DNA of 64,000 nt from Podocnemis expansa (Eukaryota > Chordata > Testudines > Podocnemididae): the NCBI GenBank assembly GCA_007922195.1, contig ML681963.1:137247019-137311018 (forward strand). The letters run 5' to 3'. The translations under genes and the position numbers were made by a program. The notes under the pieces are model-generated. The model had not been told where the DNA came from, searched no databases, and saw nothing but the letters and a program-made list of their open reading frames with translations. Shown here in pieces: positions 50,696-63,664 of the stretch. The first letter of the stretch is position 1. Each line of letters opens with the position of its first letter.

Positions 50696-53600
50696 CTGAA
50701 AAGGAAAGCAGAAAAAAGGGGAGGGAAACAATTCTTTTATTACACGTAAACAGTACACTTAATGGTGAATGGCACAGTGAAAATGAAGTGGACTTATACT
50801 GCAAGGGCTTGTTCCAAAGCCCACTGATGCTAATAGAAAAACTTGCATTGACTGCTGTGTATTTGGGTCTGGCCACCAATACCTATGCTAGCCATGTAAT
50901 GAGAGGGGTCAGAAGAGAAATAAGTTTTACTTTTGTTTTCCTCTCCAGTAAGGCCCGAATTCACTGCTGATACTATCATTTATTATTTGTACTATAGGAG
51001 TCATGATACGCACTGTATAAATACACAGAGAAACCCTATCTCTGTCCCTGCAGGCACAGGACACATAGGAAGGGAAACAAGTGAAGGGATTTGTCCAGGG
51101 TCACCCAGAAGACCAATGGCAGAGCTGGGAACAGAAGCCTTGTCTCCCAAGTCCCAAACCAGTGTCCAGTGAACAGATGACGCTGCCTCACATGCAGTCA
51201 ATGAGATTTTCTCTCTCTCTGATGTCACAGGAAGAGGCATTCTGAAAAACTTGAACCAGGAATTTCTCATCTGATATCCTACTGGTGCAACAAGAACTTT
51301 TAATGGAGAATAGTTCATAATCTGGGGACTGAATGGACTGCCACCCACATCCTGATTAGTAGAGACTTTCAACACAGAAATCTGGGCTTTGTTCAGCTTT
51401 CAGTCTAGCCTTGCTGTTCTGCCTCAAAGGGTGAACTAAACATCTGAAATGAAACCTGAGTTCATCTGAACCCCTAATGTAACTAAACAAGAAGAGAAAT
51501 ATGACTTGTTCTTCCAGGTATCATGAAGTAAATAATTACTATTTTAGCTAGTAGCATGGGTTGCACTGGTCTGGAAGGTACATGGTAACACTTCTTTAGC
51601 AATGGGTTCCCTAGGTCTAAGAGGGTAATGCAAATTGCTTGCTGTTGACCTAAGGAAGATCAGATGATGTTCTCATCAAGCAGAAAAGCTCTCACTGGCA
51701 CAGGGAGGTAAATGTATCTGCTTCAGCTTCCTTATATCTGGCCAAGCATTTTAAAATACACTAACTGTAATTGTAAGACTAGGTGTGTATGTAAGTGGCC
51801 TCCTTCCTTACAGCCCTCCGTAGTGGCTTGCCCCCATGCCAGTTGCTTTGCTCAAGAGGTGCATGAGGCAGCCTCTGCAAAGTGGACAGGAATAGGGTGG
51901 CTTTATGTGCCCATTCCCCCAGCTGGCAGGGATGGGGAACACCACATGCTGCATCCCTTCCAAAAAAAACCATTACAAATTGAGCATACCTATTTGTCAG
52001 TCTGCTCTATTTAGCACAGCATCTTTGTTCATCTGTTTCAGAATGCTTCCGTGCACAGCATTTCTGCTGCACACAGCACTGAAAATGTATCTCCATCAGT
52101 CCATGACACACAAGGAATGTTAGTCATATCCGGTGATTACTCCCCATGCAACTCCATTAACAGCTAGGTTGCACCCTGACGTTGTGGCAACAGAAGCAGT
52201 GGGGTGGCCATCTAGTTTCAGGAAATGATTTTCCTTTTATCTCATTCTCTGTTATGCTGCTGCTGTTTCCTCCCTTCCCCCCTCCTCCCCACGCATCATG
52301 TGTTCTCTGTCCAAGCTCTGGCAAAGACTAGAGAATCTACATTTTCACCCTTCCTTGCCCCAGAGACCTTTCATGTACACGTTTTTTCACTGACAAAAGG
52401 TACCAAACATCCTTGAACACTGGCTGAAGGGATGCAGGAAGCATCTCTCAGCCCTTTCTTAGCCACATCGACTATTTTTAGGAGAGACAGACTCCTGTAC
52501 GAAGTCCAATACACAGACCTTGTGCAATGGGGCAATGGGGAAAGGAACCTTTGACCTGCCAACCTAACAGCAAGCTGGAGAACGTCCCACTGGCTTTAAT
52601 AGGAACTACTGCTATGTAGTCCTAGGCCCCCTGATCACATTACACTCAGAACTATTTGTTCTGTCATGAAGCAGTGCTTTGTGTCAGCACACTGAGCTAT
52701 CAAGCACCCTACCTCCGCCCCACCTCACAGAGACTAGGTTCTGTACATTCTCCCTCCCTACAACGCTGTGTGCAGTCACACCACCTCAGCCCTTCTGCAG
52801 CTATCATGGCTAGGAGGATTTCTCCCTGATTGTCAAAAGACGGTAATTCTTTCACAGATAGCAAAGGTTAGAGGTTCATGAGGATGACCACTTCATCACA
52901 TACACCTTATAATGCCCAACACCAGAATGGTCTTGATAAAGGTTTTGCCCTTTGGGTGCTGAAGTCTGTTACTTTATGTTAGTAAATCAGTTTCCCCAAA
53001 TGATGTTACATACAGTACTGAATATCTGAAGCTCTTCATTACTATTCATAAGCAAGAGGAAGATTCTTAGTGCCAGGGCTCATCATATTGCTATTGTTCT
53101 GTATGTCTTGTACTACTGTCCTGCTTTTACCTCTCCTGCTAAAATGTTCATTCCAACCCACGTCAGTCTCTTATCCCCCAACACCACTGTGTCTCTGGAG
53201 GCTCTTTCACCCCCTACTCAAGCTGCTTTCTCTGCCTAGTAAACTTGCACAGTGGGGGTTGGCCAAAGAGGCTTTGCAACCTGTTATGCTTCCTCTTACA
53301 TGTGCTGCCCCTGGTACCCCAGTGAGACATAGGGCAGGGTAGTGGTGGTGGAAGCAGACAAATAAATGGACAGATGATTTTCAGAGGGGCTCCCAGCCCC
53401 TATCCTCACTTCCTGGAAGTAGCAGAACATTGCTGGTCATCAGATGTCTCTCATAAGAATCATAATGCATCTTCCTATCCCATTCCACTAATGACTGACA
53501 GAGACAGGCAGCCCTCACAGCCTGATTTTTCCCAGAGTGGGAGTGGCTCTTCCAGGGCCCCTGGATTTGTTTCTCCTCTGAAGCAGTAGGTATTAGGCAC

Positions 53601-56600
53601 ATTTAAACACTCATTCTGCTCTCCTCTTCTGAACTCCCATTCCCCACAAGGCTACTACTTAAAATGTCTCTCTTGTAGCAAGCACCTTCATTGACCGGAC
53701 CCCCACTGGACACTCATTTCTGTGGCTATATGGCTGTGAAATGCAATCCTATGTTACTCTCAGACGGTAGTCAGTAGAGGCCATTTCAGATTCAGCAACT
53801 CTCTGTGCTAGGACAAACCAATGCTTCTATTCAACATTTTTATTTTTATTTTTCAAATGCAAACATTTATTGTCTGGGTTGACGTCCACTGAAACATCCA
53901 TGCACCAGCCCCTCTGCAGGTCTCTGCCTATCAGGACCTCAGCAGGGTGATGAGCATTTCATCTTCTGCCTCCCACAGAGTAGAACTGCTCCTCTAAAAT
54001 AAGGTTCAGTGTGGGGTTGTGTTTTTTATTTAATTTTTAAAAATCTTTGGTATATTTTTCATGACATTTCCTCCCTTCACTCCATTTATTATTATTGTTA
54101 GAGTGAGCGCAAAGACACGTTTTGACAGGGCTTCAAACCAATGGGAGAAGAAAAATAATCAAGTTCATCTCCTTTGCAGTTAAAATCAAATCAAACTGGC
54201 ATGATGTGCAACCCTTAAATAGAAAACATTTGATTGTAGAGAGCTTTGTATCTCCTTTCGCATGTCTGCAAAAACCGTTGCCTGTGCATGCAGCCAGTAT
54301 CACCCATTGTCCACACTACCACCAGCTTCCATACTGCAATGCCCTTCCATTCATGCTTGCAGTTCCAACTAGACTTTGCCCTAGTTTACACTCACCATGC
54401 TTTCTGGTGACAGTTGATCGGAGATAAGCAAGGTACGTAAAATACCCTGTGTATCTCCCATTGCCTTACTAACTCCCATTTACCTCTCTGTACACACTGT
54501 ACTACGGCAAATGGAAATGGCTGCCTGGCTGACTTAGCATTACCCCAGTTACAGAGCTGGAGTTAGTGTCAAGCTGTAGAGCAACCGAGCGCATCTCGAC
54601 AGACTACTCAATTGAACCTGGAAGAGCGCATTGATGGTGGTGAATTTGTTGCTGTCAGTGCAGACATGCCCTGGGTTCACTGTCTTCGCCCTTTCTGTTC
54701 CCTCCTCACAGCTGTGTGCCTGTCTGTTATTCTGAGAGGAATTGGCTTCTCAGCCTTATTCTTTTGGCTATAACTATGGGCCAGACCCTCTGTCAGTGTA
54801 CATAAGCTGTAGCTCCATTAAAATAAATCAGTTACAGTTCTTTAAAGTCAATGCAGCTGTGCCATTTGATGATCTAGTCCAATTGTAACTTGTCAGGGTT
54901 GTCTGTTGCTGCTGTGTGAGACACCCATGATAAAACAGATTAATATCACACCACAGATCAGAGGTACTATTTAAAAATCTCAGTAGTCTCTAAGGCCTAG
55001 ATTGCTGAAGGTATTTAGGCACCTAACTCTGACTGATCTCACCTCTGAAGATCTCTAGACACAAGTGGCTTAAGTCACTACTTAGGCTCAATTACTTTTG
55101 AAAAATTTAAAAATTGACCTGATGTTGGCCTTTTTTCTGACTCCTCTTTCTCTCCCCTTAGGCACAAAGAAACAGTCATTTTCTTTTTGAAAGGAAGAAG
55201 ATTCTCTTACCTGTCTAGCCGTAACTGGCAGGTTGTTCTCAGAATGTCAACTATGCCCTCGGACTTCAACTGTTTACAGCAAATGCTGGTGGCAATAAAG
55301 CAGCCGGTCCTTCCAATCCCGGCACTGGGGAAAAGAAAGGGAGGGAGGGTGTGGACAAATAACTCAGCAAGAAAAACATTAGAATTTCTTTTGTGATATA
55401 CATGGGCTGCTGTGAAATGTGTGAAACAAATCACACACACACCCCCATCAACCCTGGTGGCATGCTTGTTTGTATTACGTTCACACTATTAGTTACAAAT
55501 ACAAGATGTTAGCTTCACTAGGACTTACATAACCATGATAAATTCCCAGATCTTCTATAACACTTCTCATCAGTAAATATCAAAACACTTCACAAAGGAG
55601 GGCAGTGACATTATCCCCATTTTAAAGAAGGGTAAATTGAGTAACTTGTCCAGATCACCCAGCAGGCTAATGGCAGAGCTAGGAACAGAACCCAGATCTC
55701 CAGACTCCAACTGCAGTGCTCAATCCACTAGGCTCAGCTAGCTTTCCATAGGAGCTCTGAAAGGGTGGAGGAGGTGTTATATGGTCCTAGTTTGCTTCAA
55801 TGTCATATTGCACAAGACAGTCCGGTAGAAGAGCACATATCATCAGTGAAGTCTCTACACCAGGGGTGAACAAACTTTTTGGCTTGTGGGCCACATCTGC
55901 CTCTAGGCAGGCCAGAGAGGAGAGGCTGAAGGAGTGGGACTGGGATGGAGAAGTGGCTGCCGTGCTCCTGCTAGGGTGCCACTGGCCCACATGGTGGGAG
56001 AGGGATGGGAGAGAAGAGGTGTGGCTAAGACAGGGTATGGCAACCGATCCAGCACCTGGGGATCCACCAAGTCCTGCCAGCTGTAGTCCAGAAAGTCTCT
56101 GATACTGGTGATGCCTGCCAGAATCTTCCTCTGCTGCACAGAGGAGGCATCCAGTATCCGCACACACAGAGGTGGTGGTTGTGCAGCAAGAGGGGCTCCA
56201 TAAGGAGCTCCCTGCATCCATGGCCACAATGGATCTGGAGGCTGAGAACAGCCTCCTGGCCCAGAGGAGGTCCTGGTAGAAGACCAGAAGCTTGGAGACG
56301 TCATGCGTTTGAGTGGTGATAAAAGAGATGCTGATTGTATCAGAGGCAGCAGAAGAAGGCATGCATCAAGTGGCTGCACAGTGGATACCTGAACTATGAA
56401 GGAGTGTTTGCAGGGCTTGGAGGCAGAAGGTGGGGACCTGGCTGCGGACATAGCACAGGCCCTTTTCCCTTCCTCCAGGGGATGACTCAGGACTCCTGCA
56501 GAGACCCAAGGCAGTCCTGGCCAAAAGAACTTCAGAATGGTCTTCTGCTGGCTGGGCTGGGCTAGTCCTTCCTACTGATTCTAATCATAGGAAAAGGGGA

Positions 56601-59236
56601 ATCAACTGAGGAAACTGGCCAGAAGCAAGAATGAGGAGCAGCTGTGGAATATGGGAAATCACAAAAGCTCCCAGGAAGAGGAAGGTAGAAGGAAAAGGGA
56701 GGAGGAGGAATCAGTAGCCAGAGTGAAGTAAGTGTCAGCATTAGAAGACTGAGCACCCTGCCACCTCAGGCTGAGGTCTGTAAGACCCCAGTGATGGTGT
56801 GGAAACTTGCGTATATACGAGGTGGTGGGAAACCCACTATGAACAAAGCACATTGGTGGAGAACTAAGTGAAGTCTGGACCTTGTTTATGGGGCAGAGGC
56901 CTGAAAAGCAAGGGTGTTGAGTGTTACAATATCTCCTGGTGCAACAGGGACAGTGTGACGGGGCAGGCCCGCCCCGCACTCAAGCGGGCCTATATGCCCG
57001 GAAGAGAAGGGAAGCCCCGCCCCTCAGGCGCTGCTGGGCATGCTCAAACAGCTGCCCAGGTTTAAAAGGCTGCGATTCCCCTCAGTTGGGGGCTGGCCAG
57101 CGGAGGGAGCAGATGCAGGCTAGAGGCTCTCGCCCAGACTCTGGTCTGGCTTCTACCTCAACGGGGCAGACGCCCGGGACGCTAGAGACGCAGAAGGCAC
57201 TGCTGACCAAGGCGTCCTCATCCGTGAGGATCCTAGGACCCAGACTGAACAAGGCACCTGACCAGGTGGACATCAGGAGTCCAGGAGGGGCACCTCATAG
57301 CGACCTCAGGTAGGAAGTAGCCCAGGGCGGGGTAAATCGGGGTGAGCATCGTCCAAGTCCGGGCCTCAGTTGGCGTGTTGCAGCTTGGATCCCCGCTGAC
57401 TGGGCCAGGATTCCCGTACACCCCAGGGCCCTGGGCTGGGCTTCAGAGGAGCAACAATTCACAATTAAAGGAATCATTGATTTTTCTCTTCCTTTGCCAA
57501 TGCAAAGGCATTTTCTGTGTATTAGTTTCAATCCCTGGTTAATAGAATAGAATTGAATCGAATCATAGGGCTGGAAGGGACCTCATGAGATCATTGAGTA
57601 CAACTCCCTGGAGCTTGACGCCAGGACCTTCTGCATATTAAGCAGAGATGCTAGCCACTAACCTATTTGCAGTGACTAGAGTTGATTTTGTTCTCAAATG
57701 TGCTGTGCTACCATGGCAAAGAGAAGCTGTGAACTCCTCTTACCACCTCCAAGAAGCATGAGCAGCAAAGCTGACAACACTTCTGCATGATAAATAATTA
57801 AGTGAGCAGTCTCAGGAATAATTACCCTACACAATTTCCAGAGAACTTCCCTCCATTTAAATAGTGTTAAAATCACAGCAAAAAGGCACTGTCAACAAAT
57901 GTTCAGGTTGCAACTGGATTTACAGATGGCCATGGATAGCAAAGTTCTACCATGGTTGCCCTGACCAATAACTACAGGTTTTTGACCAGGTTATTTAAAA
58001 TTTTCAGGGAGAAATTCCTGTCCAAGTTGGCTAGAGAAAAGGGTCTAGTAACAACTGTGCATGAATAGTTTTTAAGCTGTAGAAAGAACATGGTCAAAAT
58101 GACAATATGCAGTTGCTACAAAGGAAAATGGATGATCTTATTTTTAAGGCATAGTTTATGACCAGGGAAATCCAGGTCCAGTTTCTGGTGCTGTCATAAA
58201 GCTCCTGCAAGACCTTTGATAAGTCACTGTCTCTATGCCTCAATTTCCAATATTCTGCTTCTGTGTTGTATTCTGTTTACCATCCTTGGCTATATGTTAA
58301 CATAACAGACAAGGGTCAATATAACCTGTGAAAGCTACTATGTGATTTCAGGAAGACACACAAATGGATTAACAGATTTTAAGGCCAGAAAAGACCATTA
58401 CGATTACCATGAATCATTCTTGTAGCTCTCTTCAGAACCCTTTCCAATTTGTGGTATACGGAGCAAATATATCCTTATTCCTACTTAATATTCTCCTGTT
58501 TATGCATCCGAGGATTCTATTTGCCCTCTTAACTACAGTAATGCACCAGGACATTATAGAATCATAGGACTGGAAGGGACTGTGCAAGGTCATTGAGTCC
58601 AGTCCCTGGTACTTAGGTCAACTCATGTTCAAATGGTGACTGAACAATTCCCAATTATCATTGGCATTTTTGTATTTAATAATTTATCTCCACTCAGTTT
58701 TACTCATCATTATTTTTAACTTTGGGAAACTGGCTTTTTTAAAGCATCCAGGATACTGTTGGTCAGGGCTATATTCTGTTTGCACAGAGCAAATGAAATT
58801 AAAATCATGATTACACTTAGGGCAACCATCAACTTTTAGCTCTGTGATCAACTCTTTATATGCATTATCACAAGGTCTAACACAGAATTGCCCCAAATCA
58901 GTTGGAATACTTTTTGTATCAGAAAATGATAAATCTATTATTTTTAGAAACTCCAAGGCTTTTTTACTAGTGGCTGCATGAGATGCATGTGTGACAGTTT
59001 TTGTTTTCTCTGCTATGTTTTTAAGACTCTCTAGGTCAAAGTACTTCAGGGAGGTCTAATGCAGCACTTGCTTACCTGCAGTGGACAATGATTGGGGCGT
59101 TCTTTTCTTCTGCACACTGCATAGCCTCTTCCACTTCTCTCACCAGTTGTAAGAGAGGTGGTGCTTGATCGGGTGTCTTTTGGTCTGGCCAAGATGTATA
59201 CCAGTAATGTTGCAGATTTCTTACTTCGCCATCCTT
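50602..59236 (-). CDS. PTPN5: PTPN5 (STEP)-like tyrosine phosphatase, last three coding exons
   Basis: Three minus-strand exons (59236-59076, 55324-55211, 50695-50602) join in frame to give the C-terminal half of a classical PTP domain. They carry the WPD loop (TSWPDQKTPD), the P-loop with catalytic Cys and Arg (HCSAGIGRTGCF, split by an intron after HC) and the Q-loop (GGMIQTCEQYQF), ending SLYEKQL plus seven residues and a TAA stop. ATSICCKQL and ILRTTCQLRLDR read closest to PTPN5; PTPRR and PTPN7 are the nearest alternatives. Known PTPN5 is a brain-enriched KIM phosphatase acting on ERK, p38, Fyn and glutamate receptor subunits. The KIM, the substrate-recognition loop and the first half of the domain lie beyond 64 kb. 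Confidence 0.88.
51040..51178 (-). repeat. MIR, antisense
   Basis: ATTTGTCCAGGGTCACCCAG and AATGGCAGAGCTGGGAACAG match antisense MIR. It lies in the last PTPN5 intron. Confidence 0.7.
51200..55186. other. last PTPN5 intron, mostly unique sequence
   Basis: No alternative exon, RNA gene or young repeat could be supported. Several short open frames on both strands lack motifs. Confidence 0.5.
55211..55324 (-). CDS. PTPN5: PTPN5 exon: P-loop
   Basis: A 114-nt phase 2/2 exon encodes (S)AGIGRTGCFIATSICCKQ and EGIVDILRTTCQLRLD. It has the P-loop Arg and the paired cysteines of the SICC segment that favour PTPN5. The acceptor is TTTTCCCCAG and the donor is GTAAGA. Confidence 0.92.
55575..55742 (-). 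repeat. MIR, antisense
   Basis: TTTTAAAGAAGGGTAAATTG, TAATGGCAGAGCTAGGAACA and CAATCCACTAGGCT match antisense MIR with flanking CORE-SINE sequence. Confidence 0.7.
55861..55990. repeat. hAT-like MITE, left end only
   Basis: CAGGGGTGAACAAACTTTTT and TGGGCCACATCTGCC match the left end of a common hAT family (CAGGGGTGGGCAAACTTTTT-type). The right end was not found. Confidence 0.5.
56040..56451 (-). repeat. decayed non-LTR retroelement ORF fragment
   Basis: Minus-strand frames contain FYQDLLWARRLFSASRS, and in another frame VQQRKILAGITSIRDFLDYS and WQDLVDPQVL. These resemble the C-terminal region of a turtle non-LTR retrotransposon polyprotein broken by frameshifts. Family not determined. Confidence 0.45.
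56950..57440 (+). repeat. GC-rich LTR-like block
   Basis: It begins TGTGACGGGGCAGGC, carries GTTTAAAAGGCTGCG as a possible TATA region followed by TCAGTTGGGGGCTGG, and is CpG-rich compared with the intron around it. It resembles a solo LTR. The 3' boundary and a target duplication were not established. Confidence 0.4.
57545..57680 (-). repeat. CR1 3' tail, antisense
   Basis: AATCATAGGGCTGGAAGGGA and CCTCATGAGATCATTGAGTA are the reverse complement of the CR1 3' end. Confidence 0.75.
58383..58640 (-). repeat. CR1 fragments, antisense
   Basis: CTCTTCAGAACCCTTTCCAA and GCATCCGAGGATTCTATTTG match antisense CR1 3' sequence. ATAGAATCATAGGACTGGAA and GGTCATTGAGTCCAGTCCCT are a second CR1 tail. Confidence 0.65.
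58684..59050 (-). pseudogene. unidentified open frame in PTPN5 intron
   Basis: An open stretch of about 118 codons runs on the minus strand to TAA at 58684. It includes ATSKKALEFLKIIDLSFSD, CVRPCDNAYKELITELK, VDGCPKCNHDFNFICSVQTE and a CPKC pair. Composition is protein-like, but there is no promoter, start context or recognised domain. It could be a processed pseudogene fragment or transposon piece. It lies between the WPD-loop and P-loop exons and is not in PTPN5 splicing phase as far as I can tell. Confidence 0.35.
59076..59236 (-). CDS. PTPN5: PTPN5 exon: WPD loop to catalytic Cys
   Basis: A 161-nt exon (phase 0 to 2) encodes KDGEVRNLQHYWYTSWPDQK and continues to APIIVHC, ending with AG of the Ser codon. 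It holds the WPD general-acid aspartate and the nucleophilic cysteine. The acceptor is GGATCACAG, with a weak pyrimidine tract; the donor is GTAAGC. Confidence 0.9.
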
Positions 59237-59331
59237 CTGTGATCCAATTACATAAAAAATTAGTTCTACTACTGCAAACATTCTCAAAAACACTTCATCA
59301 AAACTGATAAACTATGTCAATCTGTTCCTTT

Positions 59332-59601
59332 GGGTATGTCAACACTGCATGTTAAAACCCGCAGCAGTGTCTTTGAGACCACGTTGACAGCGTAGGTCTC
59401 ATGGGGCTTGTGCTACAGGGCTAAAAACAGCTGTGTAGATGTTCAGGCTTAGGTTCTGAAGTCCAGGGAGGATGTGGGTTTCAGAATCAGGGTTGCAATG
59501 TTTACACTGCTTTGTTTAGTTATACAGTGCAAGCCCAAGTCTATAGATATGTCTTCTAAGACTTGCTGCTGTGGGTTTTAAAATGCATTGTAGACTTACC
59601 C
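59332..59601. mobile_element. 270-bp GGGTATGTC-ended MITE with 3-bp TSD
   Basis: GGGTATGTCAACACTGCATG TT-type left end and GCATTGTAGACTTACCC right end are inverted repeats of about 35 bp, sharing AAAACCCGCAGCAG/CTGCTGTGGGTTTT. TTT flanks both sides. Confidence 0.75.
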
Positions 59602-60119
59602 TTTGAGAACAATAGAAGCAAACCAAAGCTTGAGGAAAATGAGCATCTGCATACATATCCACAAAACACAGAAATTCTGATTTCAAGGATCAATACCACA
59701 CATGAAGAAACTGTTAAAAAAAATCACAAAACCCTGCTAAACTCTCAAGCTCTTTCAGTGTTTTCCTTCCCAGATTCTCTAAGTGCCAAGAGTCATGTGA
59801 AAAATGTCTCTATACTAGCTTACTGCCATTGTACTTTCCTTCTGACAGATTCATTCAATAAGGCAATAGCTGTTTGTAACAAAATTGCTTTCACGAAGTA
59901 TTTTATACAAACTCAGATCAATCTTCCTTGCTGTTCGTATATTTTATATAAATGATAACTTACACATACAGCAAAAAGTTCAGAGACATCGAGGAAAGTG
60001 AGGCTCATGCCTTTACTTATGGCCTCCAGTTTATCTTGAGGCACATTTCCATGTTCTTCAAAATCTCTGAGTCACTATGAAACCACCAGAAAAGCCACCA
60101 AACATTCAGAAATGCTCAT

Positions 60120-60830
60120 TAATTCTGCAGCCTCAGTTTTGGGGCATCAAAACGACATACTTTAGACCTAAATTTCAGAAATGCTAAGTGGAGTTAGATA
60201 TCCTCACAACTGTTGCTTTAGCCTTGTTGAGACTACCTGGAGCTCCCGGTGTAGTCCTAAGCAATTCTTTTCAAAAGACACAGTGTCCAAGGAAAACAAC
60301 CCTTGACTTCCATCAACTTCCTTGAACACCTGACTGAGCTTTAAGGAAGACGTGAAGAGCAATTCTGGTTTCAGACTGAGATAGGAAGTAACATTCTCAA
60401 AAACACCTAAGGCCCAGGTTTTAAAAAAAGTATTTTCACAGTTGCTCAGCATTGCAATGCCTAAATAATTTAGTCTCTATTTCAAAAGTGATGTATAAAC
60501 TAGGAAGCCTAAATCACACTGAAAGTCAATGGAACTTAAAACTTTTAAGTACCTGGGCCACTTTTGAAAATGAGACTGAGGGTCCTAAGTTACTTAGGAC
60601 TTGCAAATCTGAGAAGAGCAACACCTAAAAATCCTTTTAAAAATTGTGCACATGTCCCATTAAGTTTCAATGAGACTTAGGCCCAAAGGTATTTACGCTC
60701 CTATCTTCCACTGAAAATCAATGGGAGTTAGATGATTAAATATCTTTGAGGATCTGTGTCCAAAGTGAGATTTAGGAGTCTAAACTAAGTCACTTGGGAT
60801 TTTTAGAGTTGACCCTAGAATCCTGGAGAA
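60120..60830. repeat. decayed repeat of the CTAAGTCACTTAGG / GAAAATC type
   Basis: Recurrent segments such as TTTTGAAAATGAGACTGAGG, CTTAGGCCCAAAGGTATTTA and CAATGGGAGTTAGATGATTA resemble an old interspersed repeat common in reptiles; similar scraps lie near 2750, 5390, 41080 and 45830. The class is unknown. Confidence 0.4.
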
Positions 60831-63660
60831 CCAAGCCATGGCAGTCAAGAGCAGTAGTTTTATAATCATATTTTGAAAACAAGAGTCGCAATTTTATGAA
60901 CAATATTGGTTCCAAAACACAAATGCAAGAAGAACAGAGAGAATAATAATTATGTGGTTACTTTTCTGGGGGATAAGAAAAAAATGATCACTAGTTCAAA
61001 ATTCATTTAGTCTTCTTTACATTGTTACTGATTTTAAACTTCCAAATCAGAGAACCCTGATTTCAGTGACCCTCCATACATTCATTCCTACTGAAAAAAC
61101 TCTTTATCTATACTTCATTGAGATTCAGGAAGCGTGAGGTTAGGGAAGGAAGAAACATGGTTTAATTGGTGGTTCATAGCCTAGAATCATGCTTCTGCTA
61201 AACCTAGAATAATCAGTCAGTGGCTAGACCCAAGCCAAGGTTCATTTGAAAAAAGGAAAAAAAGCTTCTTTCTTGCTTTATTCTTTTTTGAATTCCCAGG
61301 CCTGCTAAGGCTTGACCTCCATCCTGAAAGAATTAAGATAAACCATCCTCAAGGTCTGCTGATGAGAAATGTGCATCAGTGTCTGCAGTGCAGCTGGTGG
61401 ATTACATTAAATTTCTAATCAGTTTAGATGCTGCAACATCCTATCTCTATCTAAGGGGGACTGTCCATGGCACTGGAAAATGTGATGCAATTAATGGCTT
61501 CTGAGGTTTTCATTACCAAGTCATTTATTGTAAATGTACTCCAGAGTCACAGGCATTATATGATAAAAGAACTGTTCCAGGAAATGACATCTCACTCAAC
61601 AGCACCTTTATTTCTATTCAGGAAGGTTGAACCATTCAGCAACCAGATTCATTTTTAAAATACTGCCCCAACGATGCTAAAAGCTGAAGTGTTGCTTGAT
61701 TGAATATCTAAGTGGTGATGAGGCCTTGAAGTGGATGGAGGAAGTGCGTTGTTGGGAAAGAGAATTGTATGTTTCGACATGTGTAATGTCAGTCAAAGCT
61801 TTTGTGTCATTTGTCAGCAAAACATTCTCCTTTTCTGAAGATATAAACATATGTTGCCGGATTTTATACACGTAAACAGTTTTTAGTTCTCTCTCCTCTT
61901 ATACCCGATGTCTGCTCTCTCCACCTCTTTTCATCAGCTTTGGGGTATCTGGTGTTGTAAGACATGCCTGACCCTGACAACAATTTGGCTTTAAGATCTA
62001 TTTTTCCCTGTAGAATCCTGTATAACTATATATGCAAAAGGAGCCAGACTTGTGTGTGCAGTAAAGACACAACTGCATACAGGTGGCTGAAATTTAGGAT
62101 TTCCAAATAAAACCATTGTGAAAAAAAATTCTTACAAACCAGGAAGCCCCCAAAAAATCTGTTAGAAAACACCACCAGGATATTCAGAGCTTCTGGGCTC
62201 CTTTGGGCAGACCCAGAAGCAGTGTCCTGACTAGAGCCAGGACTCCCAGATCTTTCAGTCTCCCTGTTACCACTGATATGGTAGAATGGCTCTGCAGTTA
62301 CAAAGCCTGGAAGGCCTGGACTCCCCAGCCCAGGGGCAGAGCACATGACAGGACTTTTCCAGAGCTGTGGACCCATACAGTGTCCTTGACAGGACTGTCC
62401 TAAAACTGTGGGGCTTGGAAGTCTGGGGTTCCCTTCCCCAAAGCAGTCTGCACTGTGCTTTTTAAATGAAAACTTTTTGGCATTTGAATGAAAACTCGAA
62501 CTCTTCCATGCAAAACAGATGGACCCTTCTCTCTCTCAAAAAAAAAAAAAAAATCATGTAGCTGAAAACTGAATTTTCCATCAAAAAATGGTTCTGACAG
62601 GAAAATTCTGGTCAGTCCTGTTCACCAGTATTATTGTTGCACTTAATCACAATTCATCAGTAACTTTGGGGACACTCCACCATGGCACGGATTGTGAATT
62701 TCACTGAGGCAGTTGCAGTAGTTGAATGAAATTAAAGGCCTCATCTGTGAGGAAAAGGGACTCCATTAGAGTCTGTCTTGATTTTATTCTTGCAGTTGTA
62801 TTACACTGCCTGAGACAGGGTTGTACTTCAGACTGTTTCAAGTCTGCACACACATGGAAGTAATCTTTCCTTTCCACTTGTCTCAGAGAGTGATCTTCAA
62901 CTCATCCTCTGTGCCAAATGTATGATTGACAGACTTTCCATGCTCTTGATAGAGACACAGGACTTCATAAGCCAGCTGTCTGCCTATTAGCACATTGCTA
63001 GTGAGACTCAAAGCTGTTTGTGTGAAGAGAGTCTTGTTCTCAGATTGGGAAATAATTCTGCTTTGCTGTACTGAGTTTCAGGGCTTGCTCAGAGAGATGA
63101 AAAGATGTGTGAAGATTATGTGAAGGAGAGTTTTCCTATTCAAGTATATACCTTGAGATCATAAAACTTAGTAATTGTAAAATAGGACTGTGATATCCTA
63201 GACAAGTAGTGACAGAGTACTTAATAAAAGTCAGTAGGTGTGGGAACTCAGTATTCACAGGATGGGATGGCTTTTATTTGAAATGTAAGTATTTTATTGC
63301 AAACAGTTAATTGCAAGGATGCATGATTTGAAAAGTTAACATTGGATCTGTAGTTGTGAAAAAGTGCTGCAGTTTTTTCTGTTTACTGTAACATGTTTCT
63401 TTTAAGCAGCATCAATACTAGCTCATCAAACTGCTTAAGAGAATATTAAGGATGAAACCTATTGAAAGAGGTTTCACCTGCAATGAGAAGCGGCTTAACA
63501 ACTCTACCATTAGCAATTGATAAATAGACTGGTAGACACCTTACTGAAGGAAAATGGAGGAGACAACACAGAGACCAAAGGAGTAAAACAGATGGTCTAG
63601 AGACAGGACACTAGATTGGGATACCCAAGTTCCCATTCCAACTCTACTGTATGTTCTCAG
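60831..63660. other. PTPN5 intron, no exon recognised
   Basis: I looked for upstream PTP-domain exons (NxxxN/YINAN, YWP and KIM motifs) on the minus strand and found none. A 15-A run lies near 62540. Confidence 0.45.
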
Positions 63661-63664
63661 TGCC

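Noticed and set aside
60000..60070. Candidate upstream PTPN5 exon on the minus strand
   Set aside because: Stops occur in every frame compatible with splicing, and no PTP motif is present.
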